DNA of 64,000 nt. Origin: Myxococcales bacterium (GTDB taxonomy: Bacteria > Myxococcota_A > Polyangia > Polyangiales > Ga0077539). Positions 9,454 through 18,296 of this stretch are shown one piece after another (within the stretch, counting starts at the first letter, position 1; every line of letters begins with the position of its first letter). Under the pieces are notes generated by a model. That model made no database searches. It was not told the DNA's origin and saw nothing but the letters and a program-made list of their open reading frames with translations. The translations under genes and the position numbers were made by a program. The DNA lies in contig JAEUKI010000094.1 in the NCBI GenBank assembly GCA_016793325.1, forward strand, positions 124,001 through 188,000. Direction: 5' to 3'.

Positions 9454-10854
9454 TCACGACAGCGAGGGCGGCGGAGCGTCGAGCGCCCCGCGCATGGTGA
9501 CCCGCAATCCGCGGGGTTCTTCGCGAGAAAACTCGAGCTCGATCTGCTCGCGCTCGCACACGGCCGCGACGATCGCGAGCCCGAGGCCCTCGCCATCACC
9601 GCTGCGGCTACGCTTTCTCCGCTCGGCCACCGTCGGGAGCACCGTCGGGGGAACGCCCGGTCCATCGTCGACGATCCTGAGCTCCCACTGCGTCTCGTCC
9701 CGCTCGAGCACCGCGGCCACGTGCCCATCACCGCCCTCTGCGTCGTGGTGGGTCACCGCGTTTTGCAGGAGGTTCATGAGCGCGCGCTCGATGTGAAGCA
9801 CGTCCCCGAGCACGTGCACGGGCTCGTCGGGCCGGGCGCACGCGAGCTCGATCGACCTGCGGCGCGCCAGCGGATGCACGCGCGAAACGCAGCGCTCGAT
9901 GAGCGCCCCGAGCTCGATCTTCTGCGCCGCGCGGCGATCCGCGTCTCCCTCTTCGAGCTCGGAGGCCACGCGGAGGTTCGCCACGAGCGAGTCGATGTAC
10001 ACGACGTCGGACAGCGCCCGAGCGGCCACCGCCGAGAGATCCGCGTCTTGCAGTCGCGCGCTCAGCTCTTCGAGCTCGAGCTGCAGCGACGAGAGGGGCG
10101 TCTTCAAATCGTGCGCGACGTCCGCGAGGTGCTCGGCGAGCGCGCGATTTTTGCTCTCGATCTCCGCGCGGTCCTCGAGGATTCGCGTGTGCGCGTCGCG
10201 CAGGGCGGACTCGACCTCGGTGAGCTCGTCTTCGTGCACCGATCGCGAGCCGGTCGAGAGCGTGTCCATCACGGCGTCGGCGCGACCGACGCGCGAGGCG
10301 AGCCGCGAGGCGTGCGCGAGCCGATCGAGCAACGGACGAACGACCCAGAGCGCTCCGCCGGCGACGGCGATGGCGATCGCGACCGCGAGAATGAGGGCGA
10401 ACGTGAGCGTCGTTCGCGCGCGCAGCTCGCTCGTCGCGCGCCACTGGAGTTGAAAGACGTCGCACGGAGACGGGCGGTCGACGGCGATCACGACCGTTCC
10501 GTATCCGAGGAGCACGTTGGTCTTGATCGAGTAGTCGAGGCCGCGTTGGACCTCGGCGAGCTGCGTGGGATCGATCGGCGGCGCGCGGCGATTGGCGCTC
10601 ACGCCGGTGCGGCGGTCGTACGCGTAGAGGCTCGATCCGTCGCTCATTTGCTGGCCGAATCGCGCGGGATTCGCGGAGCAGTCGAGCACGGCCGGGTTCT
10701 TCGCGACGGCGCGGACGAAGTCGCTCACGCGCGAGGCGCGCAGCCTCGCCACAGAATAGAGGGCCACGAAGATCAGCGCGAGGCCGACGAGCAACACCAG
10801 CGCGGCGGTGGCGAAGCCGAAGCGACGTCGCAGCGTCTGCAGCGCGCGGATCAC
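9454..10854 (-). CDS. Sensor histidine kinase
   Basis: About 466 residues from the GTG at 10854, which overlaps the regulator's stop as GTGA. Two transmembrane helices (about 15-35 and 150-172) flank a roughly 110-residue periplasmic sensor with two cysteines. A HAMP-like linker and HisKA domain follow, with the phospho-acceptor His near 248 (LADVAHDLKTPLS). The ATPase domain shows an N-box (MNLLQNAVTHHD), DDGPGV and GEGLGLAIV. It should phosphorylate the OmpR-type regulator encoded just upstream. The sensor resembles no ligand-binding fold I recognise, so the signal is unknown. Confidence 0.9.
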   Translation of the reverse strand: MIRALQTLRRRFGFATAALVLLVGLALIFVALYSVARLRASRVSDFVRAVAKNPAVLDCSANPARFGQQMSDGSSLYAYDRRTGVSANRRAPPIDPTQLAEVQRGLDYSIKTNVLLGYGTVVIAVDRPSPCDVFQLQWRATSELRARTTLTFALILAVAIAIAVAGGALWVVRPLLDRLAHASRLASRVGRADAVMDTLSTGSRSVHEDELTEVESALRDAHTRILEDRAEIESKNRALAEHLADVAHDLKTPLSSLQLELEELSARLQDADLSAVAARALSDVVYIDSLVANLRVASELEEGDADRRAAQKIELGALIERCVSRVHPLARRRSIELACARPDEPVHVLGDVLHIERALMNLLQNAVTHHDAEGGDGHVAAVLERDETQWELRIVDDGPGVPPTVLPTVAERRKRSRSGDGEGLGLAIVAAVCEREQIELEFSREEPRGLRVTMRGALDAPPPSLS

Positions 10855-11564
10855 GATTTGTCGCTCGGCTTGGCGTCGGGCGCGGTGGCGAAGCGATACC
10901 CGATTCCCCAGACGGTTTGCAGGTGTTTCGCCGCGGCGGGCCCGAGCTTGCGACGGAGCCTCGCGACGTGGCTGTCCACCGTGCGCTCGTCGACCTCGCC
11001 GTCGGTGAGGGCCGCGGTCGCGATCTGCGAGCGAGTGAGCGCCCGATCGGCGCGCTCGACCAAGACCGTGAGCACGTTTTGTTCGTGCTGCGTGAGGTGA
11101 ACGTCCGCGCCGTCGACGAGGGTTTGCCTCGCGTCGCAGTCGACCACGACGTTGGCGAACGTGAGCTTCTTCGCTTCGACGCCCTCGGTGCGGCGGCCGA
11201 GCCTGGCGTTGATCCGCGCGACGAGCTCTTCGAGAAAGAAGGGCTTGGACACGTAATCCGCGGCGCCGAGCTCGAACGCGCGCAGCCGGTCTTCGAGCGT
11301 GACGCGCGCGGTGAGCACGATCACCGGGCACGCGACGCGGTGGCGCCAGTGCGACAGGAGCGCGTCGCCCGACAGACCCGGGAGGTTCCAATCGAGGACA
11401 ACCAAGTCGAAGCGATTGCGAAGGGGGAGCTCTTGCGCGTGATCCCCGCGCACCGAGAGCTCGACGTCGAAGCCCGCCGCGCGCAGGCCACGCACGAGCG
11501 TCGAGGCGATGGGGGCGTCGTCTTCGACGACGAGGATCTTCGACGAGCCTGCGGTGCTGTTCAT
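10851..11564 (-). CDS. OmpR/PhoB-family response regulator
   Basis: 237 residues from the ATG at 11564. The receiver domain has the acidic pair VVEDD, phospho-acceptor Asp58 (VVLDWNLPG), a TAR switch motif and the conserved SKPF lysine. The C terminus is a winged-helix DNA-binding domain ending with the typical VDSHVARLRRKLG and GIGYRF. It is the first gene of a two-gene operon with the histidine kinase. A small hairpin lies in the leader about 65 bp upstream. Target genes cannot be told from the sequence. Confidence 0.92.
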   Translation of the reverse strand: MNSTAGSSKILVVEDDAPIASTLVRGLRAAGFDVELSVRGDHAQELPLRNRFDLVVLDWNLPGLSGDALLSHWRHRVACPVIVLTARVTLEDRLRAFELGAADYVSKPFFLEELVARINARLGRRTEGVEAKKLTFANVVVDCDARQTLVDGADVHLTQHEQNVLTVLVERADRALTRSQIATAALTDGEVDERTVDSHVARLRRKLGPAAAKHLQTVWGIGYRFATAPDAKPSDKS

Positions 11565-11629
11565 CGTGGCCGCGATTCTGTGGCGCGAACGGAGTGAATC
11601 TCCTCGCGCTCGAATCGATCGTACCGCGT

Positions 11630-11645
11630 CACTCTTGAAAGAGTG
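11630..11645. promoter_or_regulatory. Small inverted repeat upstream of the two-component operon
   Basis: CACTCT and AGAGTG form a 6-bp perfect stem around a TGAA loop. It lies between the 3' end of the MopE-like gene and the start of the response regulator, both on the minus strand. It could be a weak terminator or an operator. No U-tract follows. Confidence 0.3.
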
Positions 11646-11662
11646 TTGAGCGCTCGCACTCG

Positions 11663-12853
11663 CTACGGCCGAACGCACGCGACGACCGCGGTGTCCCCGG
11701 AGTTTTCGAGGGGCCCGAAGCCCGTCGCGAACCCGCGCCCCGCGCAGAATCGGCTGATGGCCGCGTTGCAATCGCTGCCGATGCGGCTCGCCTGCGTGCA
11801 CCCTCCGTGGCGCATCGCGAGCTCGGTGTACGTCGTCGAGACGACCTGCGTGCCCGGGGCGCGGAGACACACGATGGTCGCGGCGTCGGGGCCTTGCTCG
11901 GCGGGGCCGTAGCCGGTCGCGTAGCCCATCGACGCGCAGAATCGATGGATGGCGGCGTTGCAGTTGGGCCCGATTCGCTCGGTCGAGGCCGAGCAATTCG
12001 GGTGGTGCATCGACAGCGTCGCGTACGGAACGCTTCGAACGAAATCGCTCACCACGCACGCGACGACGGACACATCGCCGGAGTTTTCGAGGGGCCCGAA
12101 GCCCGACTGCGTGCAGCCGCGGCCCGCGCAGAGCCGGTGCATCGCCGCGTTGCACGCGCCGCCGATGCGCGTCCCTTGATTGCATCCGTCGTGGCGCATC
12201 GCGAGCTCGGTGTACGTGCTGTTCACGACGTTGGCGCGAAACCCTTCGTCGGTCTCTCCGTCGCAGTCGTCGTCCTGCCCGTTGCAGCTCTCGGTCCCGG
12301 GCGTGCCTGGGACGCACGCGCTCATCATTCCGCCTGCGCAATTGGCGGTCCTTCGACACGCGCCCACGCCACAGCTCGCCGCGCCCGCGACGTCTTCGTC
12401 CACCATTCCGTCGCAGTCGTCGTCTTGCCCGTTGCAGCTCTCCATCGCGGGCATGCCCGGGGTGCACGCTTGGAGCGCTCCGTTGACGCAGTACGGCGCG
12501 GTTCGTCGACACGCGCCGACGCCGCACGAGCCCTCGCCGAGCTCTTCGTCCGTCATCCCGTCGCAGTCGTCGTCGAGCCGATTGCAGGCCTCGGGAGCGC
12601 CGGGATACATCGCAGGATTGCGATCGTCGCAGTCGCGCTGCGGGCAGCTCGCGTGCGTTCCGAAGCGGTCGCCGTCAGCGTCGGACGCCGCGCACTCGTT
12701 GCTCATCACCGTGACGTCAGGAGGCGCTTGCACGTCGCGAACGGCCGACGCGTCGCTGCGTCGAACGTCAGTGCGCCCGCCGGGGTCCGTGAGCTCCGAG
12801 CCGACCGCGCAGCCCTGGGAGAGCGCCGCGACCAGAGCGACACACCATTTCAT
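11663..12853 (-). CDS. MopE-type Cys-rich lipoprotein with a triplicated C-terminal domain
   Basis: About 396 residues from the ATG at 12853; a Met eight codons upstream is possible. The signal ends in a lipobox-like LSQGC. The first half contains MopE-type putative metal-binding repeats: one full copy (DCDDRNPAMYPGAPEACN then DDDCDGMTDE) and two shorter ones with SCNGQDDDCDG. The second half is three copies of a roughly 57-residue Cys-containing domain, each opening like STYTELAMRH and carrying a CNAA(M/I)xRxCA core and a GFGPLENSGD-like segment. The triplicated domain is unknown to me. Likely surface-anchored; metal binding is inferred from the MopE motif. Confidence 0.8.
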   Translation of the reverse strand: MKWCVALVAALSQGCAVGSELTDPGGRTDVRRSDASAVRDVQAPPDVTVMSNECAASDADGDRFGTHASCPQRDCDDRNPAMYPGAPEACNRLDDDCDGMTDEELGEGSCGVGACRRTAPYCVNGALQACTPGMPAMESCNGQDDDCDGMVDEDVAGAASCGVGACRRTANCAGGMMSACVPGTPGTESCNGQDDDCDGETDEGFRANVVNSTYTELAMRHDGCNQGTRIGGACNAAMHRLCAGRGCTQSGFGPLENSGDVSVVACVVSDFVRSVPYATLSMHHPNCSASTERIGPNCNAAIHRFCASMGYATGYGPAEQGPDAATIVCLRAPGTQVVSTTYTELAMRHGGCTQASRIGSDCNAAISRFCAGRGFATGFGPLENSGDTAVVACVRP

Positions 12854-13043
12854 ACTTGCTGTGTTTTGGCTGGTCATTTGCGTTCGATACGGCCGGGCAC
12901 CGCTCGCGACCGAGCGCGCGAAGGGACTGTGCGACGGACGCGTCCTCGGCGATGTGCGGGTTGTATTCTGCCAGACTCCGAAGCGATCGCGCGAGTCGTT
13001 GGAACTGCGCGGCGTTGACGCGTATGCTCCCGAGGGTCGTTCG

Positions 13044-13682
13044 ATGGATCGTTTGCTGAGCATTCTCGCGCTCGCGGCCGTGTGGGTCGCTGGTTGTGCG
13101 CTTCCGCACGCCGAGCTGCGGCGCGGGGATAGCGCACCGCGCGAGGACGTGACGGAGCAAGACGCCCCGGAGTTCGACGCGCCCGATCCGCCGCCGGAGG
13201 ACGTCGCGCGCGTGGACGATGTGCCGTCGCCGCTGGATGTTCCTTCGCCGTTGGACGTCCCCTCGCCGCCCGATGTCCCCTCGCCACGCGACACGATCGT
13301 GTGCGGCGATCTCGACAGCCCGTGCTGCGCTGGCGACGAGGCGACACAGTGCACGCCGGGCGGGGTGTGCGTGATGGGTCGCTGCATCAAGTGCGGAACC
13401 CGCGGGCTCCCGTGCTGCCGCCGCAGCGGATCGACGATGTGCGATTCGCCGCTCGTGTGCCTCGGCGGAATGGTGTGCGGCGTCGAAGAGACCGGCTCGT
13501 GCGGCGGCATCGGGCGGCTGTGCTGCGCGCCCGGCGGGAGCTCGCCGCGCTGCGCGTCGGGCGGCGTCTGCGTGGCGGGCGTCGCGTGCGCTCCCTGCGG
13601 CGGGTCCGGGGAGCTCTGCTGCGAGGGGCCCACTCGGTGCACCAGCGGACGACCGTGTCCGCCGTGGGGCTTTTGCCTCTAG
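13044..13682 (+). CDS. Small Cys-rich lipoprotein with VPSPLD repeats
   Basis: 212 residues from the ATG at 13044, with GAGGG 8 nt upstream. The signal ends in the lipobox VAGC. An acidic Pro-rich stalk contains four VPSPLD-type hexapeptide repeats. The C-terminal half has more than twenty cysteines in units like CGTRGLPCCRRSG and GGSGELCCEG, suggesting a disulfide-knotted extracellular domain. Transcribed divergently from the MopE-like lipoprotein, with 190 bp between the starts. Function unknown; a surface role is inferred from the architecture. Confidence 0.75.
   Translation: MDRLLSILALAAVWVAGCALPHAELRRGDSAPREDVTEQDAPEFDAPDPPPEDVARVDDVPSPLDVPSPLDVPSPPDVPSPRDTIVCGDLDSPCCAGDEATQCTPGGVCVMGRCIKCGTRGLPCCRRSGSTMCDSPLVCLGGMVCGVEETGSCGGIGRLCCAPGGSSPRCASGGVCVAGVACAPCGGSGELCCEGPTRCTSGRPCPPWGFCL
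13221..13292 (+). repeat. 18-bp coding tandem repeat (VPSPLD x4)
   Basis: Four consecutive 18-bp units encode VPSP(L/P/R)D in the stalk of the Cys-rich lipoprotein. The units diverge mainly at third codon positions. Confidence 0.85.
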
Positions 13683-13773
13683 CGCCAGAGAACCTTCGCA
13701 ACGGGCGCCCAATTGCGCGATCATCCGTGGGCTCTGTTGGTGTTGGCCCTCTGTTCGTGAGGTGACGTCCTCG

Positions 13774-15489
13774 ATGCGTTCAACCATTCGACGCACACTG
13801 GTTCCGCTCGGCGCGGCGCTCGCGCTCGCGGCGTGCGAGGGCAGGCTCGGCTCGCGCGCTGGCGACACACCGAATCAAGCGGTCCGCAGGGACGGCGGGC
13901 TCGGTGATGCTGGCGGCGACGGCTCGATCGTCTCGACGCCGGACGCAGGCGACCCGGTGCTTCCGGTGTTCGCGCCGCAAGCCGCCACGATGCACAGGCT
14001 CACGCGGGCGCAGTACCGCAACTCCGTGCGCGAGCTGCTCGGCGCCGCGGTGAACGTCCCGACCGACATCGAGCTCGACACGCAGCTCTACGGGTTTGCG
14101 ACGGTGGGCGCGGCGTCGATCACCGTGAGCCCGCGCGCGGCCGAGCAGTTCGAAGCGGCGTCGTACAACGTCGCGGCACAAGTATTCAACGACCCCGCGC
14201 GGCGCATGGCGCTCGTCGGGTGCACGCCGAGCGCGGCGGACGACGCGTGCGCCCGGGGGTTCATCACGCGCTTCGGGCGACGCGCGTGGCGTCGGCCCCT
14301 CGAGATGGCCGAGGTCGATCGATGGGTGACCGTGTCGCGCGCCGCGGCGGGAGCCTACCGAGACCCGAACAAGGGCCTCGAGTACGTCGTCGCCGGGCTG
14401 CTGCAGGCCCCGCATTTTCTCTTCAGGGTCGAGCGCGGCGAGGCCGTCGCGAGCATCCCCGCGATGCGCCGGTACACGGGCTACGAGATGGCCGCGAGGC
14501 TGTCGTTCTTGTTGTGGTCGAGCACGCCGGACGACGCGCTGCTCGACGCCGCGGGCCGCGGCGAGCTCGACACGGCGGACGGCGTTCGCGTGCAGGTGCG
14601 GAGGATGTTCGCCGACCCGCGGGCGCGCGCCTCGCTCACCGCGTTTTTCAGCGAGTATTTCAAGCTCGATCGCATCGCGCCGCAGACGCGCGACCGGATG
14701 TTGTACCCGCTCTGGTCGCCTTCGCTCGTCAACTCGATGATCCAAGAGTTCGAGCGGATCGTCGGCGAGACGGCGTTCAGCGACGGGGACCTTCGCGACA
14801 TCTTCACGACGCGAACGACGTTCATCGACCAGAACCTCGCACGCCTCTACGGGATCCCCGGGACGTTCGACGAGACGTTTCGACGTTACGAGTGGCCCGC
14901 CAACGCGCCGCGCGCTGGGCTGCTCACGACCGCTGCGTTTCTCGCGAACAACGCGCACCCGGTGACGACCTCCCCCACGCACCGCGGGAAGTTCATTCGA
15001 CAGTTCTTGCTGTGCCAGCCCATTCCCCCGCCGCCCGCGGGGGTCACGACAGACATCCCGCCGCCGATGCCGGGGGTCGTGCAGACCTTCAGGCAGCGGC
15101 TCGAGATGCTGCACTTGCAGCCGCCTGCGTGCGCCGCGTGCCACACAGCGATGGACCCCGTCGGCTTCGGGCTCGAGCACTACGACGCGATCGGCGCGTA
15201 CCGAACGACGGACAACACGCTCCCAGTGGACGCGCGAGGGACGCTCGACGGCGCGGATTTTCGCAGCGGACGCGAGCTGGCCGAAGCGGTGCGCAACCAC
15301 CGCGCGCTGCCCGGCTGCATGGTGCGCAACATGTATCGCTACGCGACGGGGCACGTCGAAGCAGACAGCGAGGCCGTGGTGATCCGCGACGTCGAGCGCG
15401 CGTTCGCCGCGCAGGGCTACCAGTTCAGAGTGCTCATCGAAGCGCTCGCCGCGAGCGACGGCTTTCGCTACGCAGCCAACGGAGGTTGA
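13774..15489 (+). CDS. DUF1592/DUF1588/DUF1585-type exported cytochrome-like protein
   Basis: 571 residues from the ATG at 13774, with GAGGTGA 8 nt upstream; a GTG four codons earlier is less likely. Signal peptide with lipobox ALAAC. Domains in order: MHRLTRAQYRNSVRELLG opening, a FGRRAWRRPLE segment (DUF1595-like), RRYTGYEMAARLSFLLW with the DUF1592 core, then CAACHTAMDPVGFGLEHYD (DUF1588 with a CXXCH haem motif), and a DUF1585-like C terminus ending DGFRY. This is the set usual in planctomycetes and myxobacteria, normally paired with DUF1552, as here 8 nt downstream. Probably a lipid-anchored redox enzyme; the reaction is unknown. Confidence 0.88.
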   Translation: MRSTIRRTLVPLGAALALAACEGRLGSRAGDTPNQAVRRDGGLGDAGGDGSIVSTPDAGDPVLPVFAPQAATMHRLTRAQYRNSVRELLGAAVNVPTDIELDTQLYGFATVGAASITVSPRAAEQFEAASYNVAAQVFNDPARRMALVGCTPSAADDACARGFITRFGRRAWRRPLEMAEVDRWVTVSRAAAGAYRDPNKGLEYVVAGLLQAPHFLFRVERGEAVASIPAMRRYTGYEMAARLSFLLWSSTPDDALLDAAGRGELDTADGVRVQVRRMFADPRARASLTAFFSEYFKLDRIAPQTRDRMLYPLWSPSLVNSMIQEFERIVGETAFSDGDLRDIFTTRTTFIDQNLARLYGIPGTFDETFRRYEWPANAPRAGLLTTAAFLANNAHPVTTSPTHRGKFIRQFLLCQPIPPPPAGVTTDIPPPMPGVVQTFRQRLEMLHLQPPACAACHTAMDPVGFGLEHYDAIGAYRTTDNTLPVDARGTLDGADFRSGRELAEAVRNHRALPGCMVRNMYRYATGHVEADSEAVVIRDVERAFAAQGYQFRVLIEALAASDGFRYAANGG

Positions 15490-15497
15490 GCAGAGCC

Positions 15498-16865
15498 ATG
15501 AGACGCTTTCGACTCGATCGACGCACGATGCTGAAGGGCCTGTTCGGCGGCGCCGTGGTGGGCGTCGCGCTTCCGACGCTCGAGTGCATGCTCGACGCGA
15601 ATGGCGAGGCGCTCGCGCAAGGGCGGCCTTTGCCGAAGCGCTTCGGGATCTGGTTCTGGGGCAACGGCGTGCGCCGCGCGCACTGGACCCCCAACGGAAC
15701 GGGCGCTGGCTGGACCCCCCGCGCCGAGATGCAGCCGCTGATCGACGCGGGGCTGCGCGATTGGTTCAGCCCTGTGACGGGGTGCGAGATCAAGACCGCG
15801 ACGCACCCGCACCACTCGGGGATGTCCGGGATTCTCACGGGCGCGCGCTATCACCAACTGGGGACGACGCGCGACACGATCGTCACCACGCTGCCTCGTC
15901 AGTCCATCGACCAGTACGTCGCGGACTTCGTGATGAACGACCCAGCGACGCGCACCGCGTATCGCTCGATCGAGGCGGGCGTGTGCCGCTTTCACGGGAC
16001 GGACGAAGGCACCACTTTTCAACACCTCTCGCACAACGGCCCGAACAACCCGAACCAGAGCGAGTACAACCCGCTCGCGCTGTTCAACCGACTGTTCGGG
16101 ATGGGCTCTGCGCCGCAGGCGGCGGTCGCGAGGCAGAGCGTGCTCACGGCGGTGCAAGCGGAGATCCGCGCGCTTCAACCGCGGGTGTCCGCGAGCGATC
16201 GAACGCGGCTCGAGCAGCACTTCGATTCAGTGCGCGCGATCGAGCAGCGGCTCGGGGCGCCGTCGGGCGCGTGCGCGGCGCCGATGCGGCCGCTCGACGG
16301 GTACCCGGACCTGATGGGCCAGGAGCAGATCGAGCAGAAGAACCGCGTGGTGAGCGACATCCTGGCGCTGGCGCTGGCGTGCGACCTGTCGCGGGTGTTC
16401 AGTGTGCAGTTTTCAACGTGCGGGGCGGGGACGGTGTTCTGGATGGTTCCCGGGTTTCGAAGCGGGATGCACCAGACGTGTCACGACGAGCGCGCGAGCG
16501 CGGATCCGGCGACGCAGCAGCCGATGGTGCACGCGGCGACGACGTTTACGATGCAGCAGCTCGCGTACTTTCTCGCGAAGCTCCGCGACACGCCCGACGG
16601 CGCGACCAACGTGCTGCACAACAGCGCGATCCTGTGCACGACCGAGCTCAGCGAAGGGTACAACCACACGAACGACGAGTTTCCGATCCTGCTCGCGGGG
16701 CGCGCGGGAGGACGGCTGCGCGGGGGCGTTCACTGGCGCTCGGGCGCGAGGGACAACACGTCGCGCGCGCTCATCACGCTGCTGCGCGCGTTCGGGCACC
16801 CCGCCGCGAGCTACGGCGTCGGGCCCGGCGAGTCGAACGCGGTGATCAGCGAGCTGCTCGCATAA
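15498..16865 (+). CDS. DUF1552 family exported protein
   Basis: 455 residues from the ATG at 15498; GGAGG from the end of the previous gene lies 12 nt upstream. A Tat-like signal (LDRRTMLKGLFGGAVVG) precedes the mature domain. DUF1552 features include FGIWFWGNGVR near the start, HHSGMSGILTG, a FQHLSHNGPNNPNQ segment and a late LCTTELSEG. The family is related to DUF1501 and typically pairs with DUF1592-type proteins, as here. Both are probably exported and act together. The stop codon sits directly against the palindromic element at 16868-17088, a likely bidirectional terminator. Confidence 0.88.
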   Translation: MRRFRLDRRTMLKGLFGGAVVGVALPTLECMLDANGEALAQGRPLPKRFGIWFWGNGVRRAHWTPNGTGAGWTPRAEMQPLIDAGLRDWFSPVTGCEIKTATHPHHSGMSGILTGARYHQLGTTRDTIVTTLPRQSIDQYVADFVMNDPATRTAYRSIEAGVCRFHGTDEGTTFQHLSHNGPNNPNQSEYNPLALFNRLFGMGSAPQAAVARQSVLTAVQAEIRALQPRVSASDRTRLEQHFDSVRAIEQRLGAPSGACAAPMRPLDGYPDLMGQEQIEQKNRVVSDILALALACDLSRVFSVQFSTCGAGTVFWMVPGFRSGMHQTCHDERASADPATQQPMVHAATTFTMQQLAYFLAKLRDTPDGATNVLHNSAILCTTELSEGYNHTNDEFPILLAGRAGGRLRGGVHWRSGARDNTSRALITLLRAFGHPAASYGVGPGESNAVISELLA

Positions 16866-16867
16866 TT

Positions 16868-17088
16868 GGGGACGGTGCTCTGATCCTCGCATTTGCAATC
16901 GGCTAGAGCGCCACAGCAGCCAATCGTATCGGACACAAAGGTACTTATTGCCAGCGCGTCGATTTTCGCGCTTCGCGGGTTGCGCGAGGGGCGTGCGCGT
17001 GCTGGCAATAAGTACTCTTTGGTCCTTTTTGATCTACCGCAGCAGAGGTGCGGTGGATTGCAAATGTGAGGATCAGAGCACCGTCCCC
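16868..17088. repeat. 221-bp palindromic intergenic element (MITE/REP-like)
   Basis: Outer arms 16868-16900 and 17056-17088 are 33-bp inverted repeats matching at 32 of 33 positions, beginning GGGGACGGTGCTCTGATCCT. A second nested pair lies inside, GGTACTTATTGCCAGC near 16944 and GCTGGCAATAAGTACT near 17001. It fills the whole gap between the convergent DUF1552 and DUF808 genes. From memory, GGGGACGGTGCT-type termini occur at elements linked to IS200/REP transposases; I could not check this. Transcribed RNA would fold into a long hairpin. Confidence 0.8.
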
Positions 17089-18014
17089 TATTTGCGCTTG
17101 GCCACTTTCGTGACCGCCGTGACGACGAGGACCGCGACGAGCCCGGTGAGCACGCCGGTGAGCCCTTCGAGCACAGCGCGCGCGAGGTCTGCGGGAACCA
17201 TCGACAGCGCGCGAACGCCAGCGTCCACGGCCTTGTGCGCCGGGCCGACGTTGTGCGCGACGATGCTCCCGCCCACGAGGAACATCGCCGCGGTCCCCAG
17301 CACCGAGAGCGAGCGCATGATCCACGGGGCGGCGCGGAGGATCGTTCGACCGAGGGCGCGTTGAAAACGTGGGCCGACGCCTTCTCCCTCGCGATTGACG
17401 AGCCACACGCCCATGTCATCGAAGCGAACGATCACCGCGACGAGGCCGTAGACGCCGACGGTCATCCCGAGCCCGACGGCGACGAGCGTCGCGACGCGGA
17501 TCGCCATGGGGCGCTCGGCGACGGCGCCGAGGGCGATGACCGCGATTTCAGCGGAGAGAATGAAGTCCGTGCGAACGGCGCCCTTGACCTTGGACTTCTC
17601 GGCCGTCGCGAGGTCCACCGCGGGGTCCGCGACGTTGGCGAGGTGTTCGCTCTTGTGCGCCTCGTCCTCTTCCTTGCTGTGAAGGAGCTTGTGGACGACC
17701 TTCTCGAAGCCCTCGAAGCACAAGAACGCGCCGCCGATGAGCAAGAGCGCCGTCACCGCCTTCGGCGCGAGCGCGCTCACCAGCAGCAACGCCGGAATGA
17801 TGATCACCTTGTTGACGAGCGACCCCTTGGCGACCGCCCACACGACCGAGAGCTCGCGGCCAGCGGGGACACCGACGACCTGCTGCGCGTTGAGCGCCAT
17901 GTCGTCGGCGACGACGCCAGCGGTCTTCTTCGCGGCCACTTTGGTCGCAGCGGCGACCTGATCGAGCATCGTGGTGATGTCTTCGAGCAAGCCGAGGAGG
18001 TTGGCGATCGCCAT
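17088..18014 (-). CDS. DUF808 family inner-membrane protein
   Basis: 308 residues from the ATG at 18014, chosen because the N terminus MAIANLLGLLEDITTMLDQ is typical of DUF808 (YedI-type) proteins; the frame is open further upstream but turns low-complexity. Conserved stretches include TAGVVADDMALNAQQV, GAFLCFEGFEKVVHKL and a KGAVRTDFILSAEI segment. Several hydrophobic helices make it an integral membrane protein, with a charged loop rich in Lys, Glu and His after the second or third helix. Function unknown. The stop codon shares its last base position with the edge of the palindromic element. Confidence 0.9.
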   Translation of the reverse strand: MAIANLLGLLEDITTMLDQVAAATKVAAKKTAGVVADDMALNAQQVVGVPAGRELSVVWAVAKGSLVNKVIIIPALLLVSALAPKAVTALLLIGGAFLCFEGFEKVVHKLLHSKEEDEAHKSEHLANVADPAVDLATAEKSKVKGAVRTDFILSAEIAVIALGAVAERPMAIRVATLVAVGLGMTVGVYGLVAVIVRFDDMGVWLVNREGEGVGPRFQRALGRTILRAAPWIMRSLSVLGTAAMFLVGGSIVAHNVGPAHKAVDAGVRALSMVPADLARAVLEGLTGVLTGLVAVLVVTAVTKVAKRK

Positions 18015-18067
18015 GCGCGCGCAGTGTGACGCACTTCGCGGCGGCGTTCGACGACGATCGCGCGATC

Positions 18068-18280
18068 GCGACGCCCCGTTGGAAGAAGACACGCTAAACC
18101 GCCACTCATTCGATCGACGTACTTTTCACGATGGATTCGTGGCGGGTTGACTTGATTTCAACCACACCGACGCTTGTCCCATTTCTACGACGTTCAATTG
18201 TGGCGTGGTTTAGGAGCACACTGCTGGGACGTCTCCCGAGCAACTCAGCCCGCGTGTCGCCAACGGAAGGCGGAGCCGCT
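18068..18280. repeat. Palindromic intergenic element, long copy (same family as 45286-45382)
   Basis: The left end, 18068-18094, matches 45286-45312 at 26 of 27 bases; the right end, 18214-18280, matches 45316-45382 at 59 of 67. The ends are partly inverted repeats of each other (CCGTTGG...GACACGC against GCGTGTCGCCAACGG). This copy has 119 bp between the conserved parts, with its own hairpins (TAAACCGCCAC/GTGGCGTGGTTTA and GGTTGA/TCAACC); the other copy has 3 bp. It lies upstream of the DUF808 gene and just 3' of the orphan gene at 18297. Confidence 0.8.
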
Positions 18281-18296
18281 GCAGAACTCACCGCGC

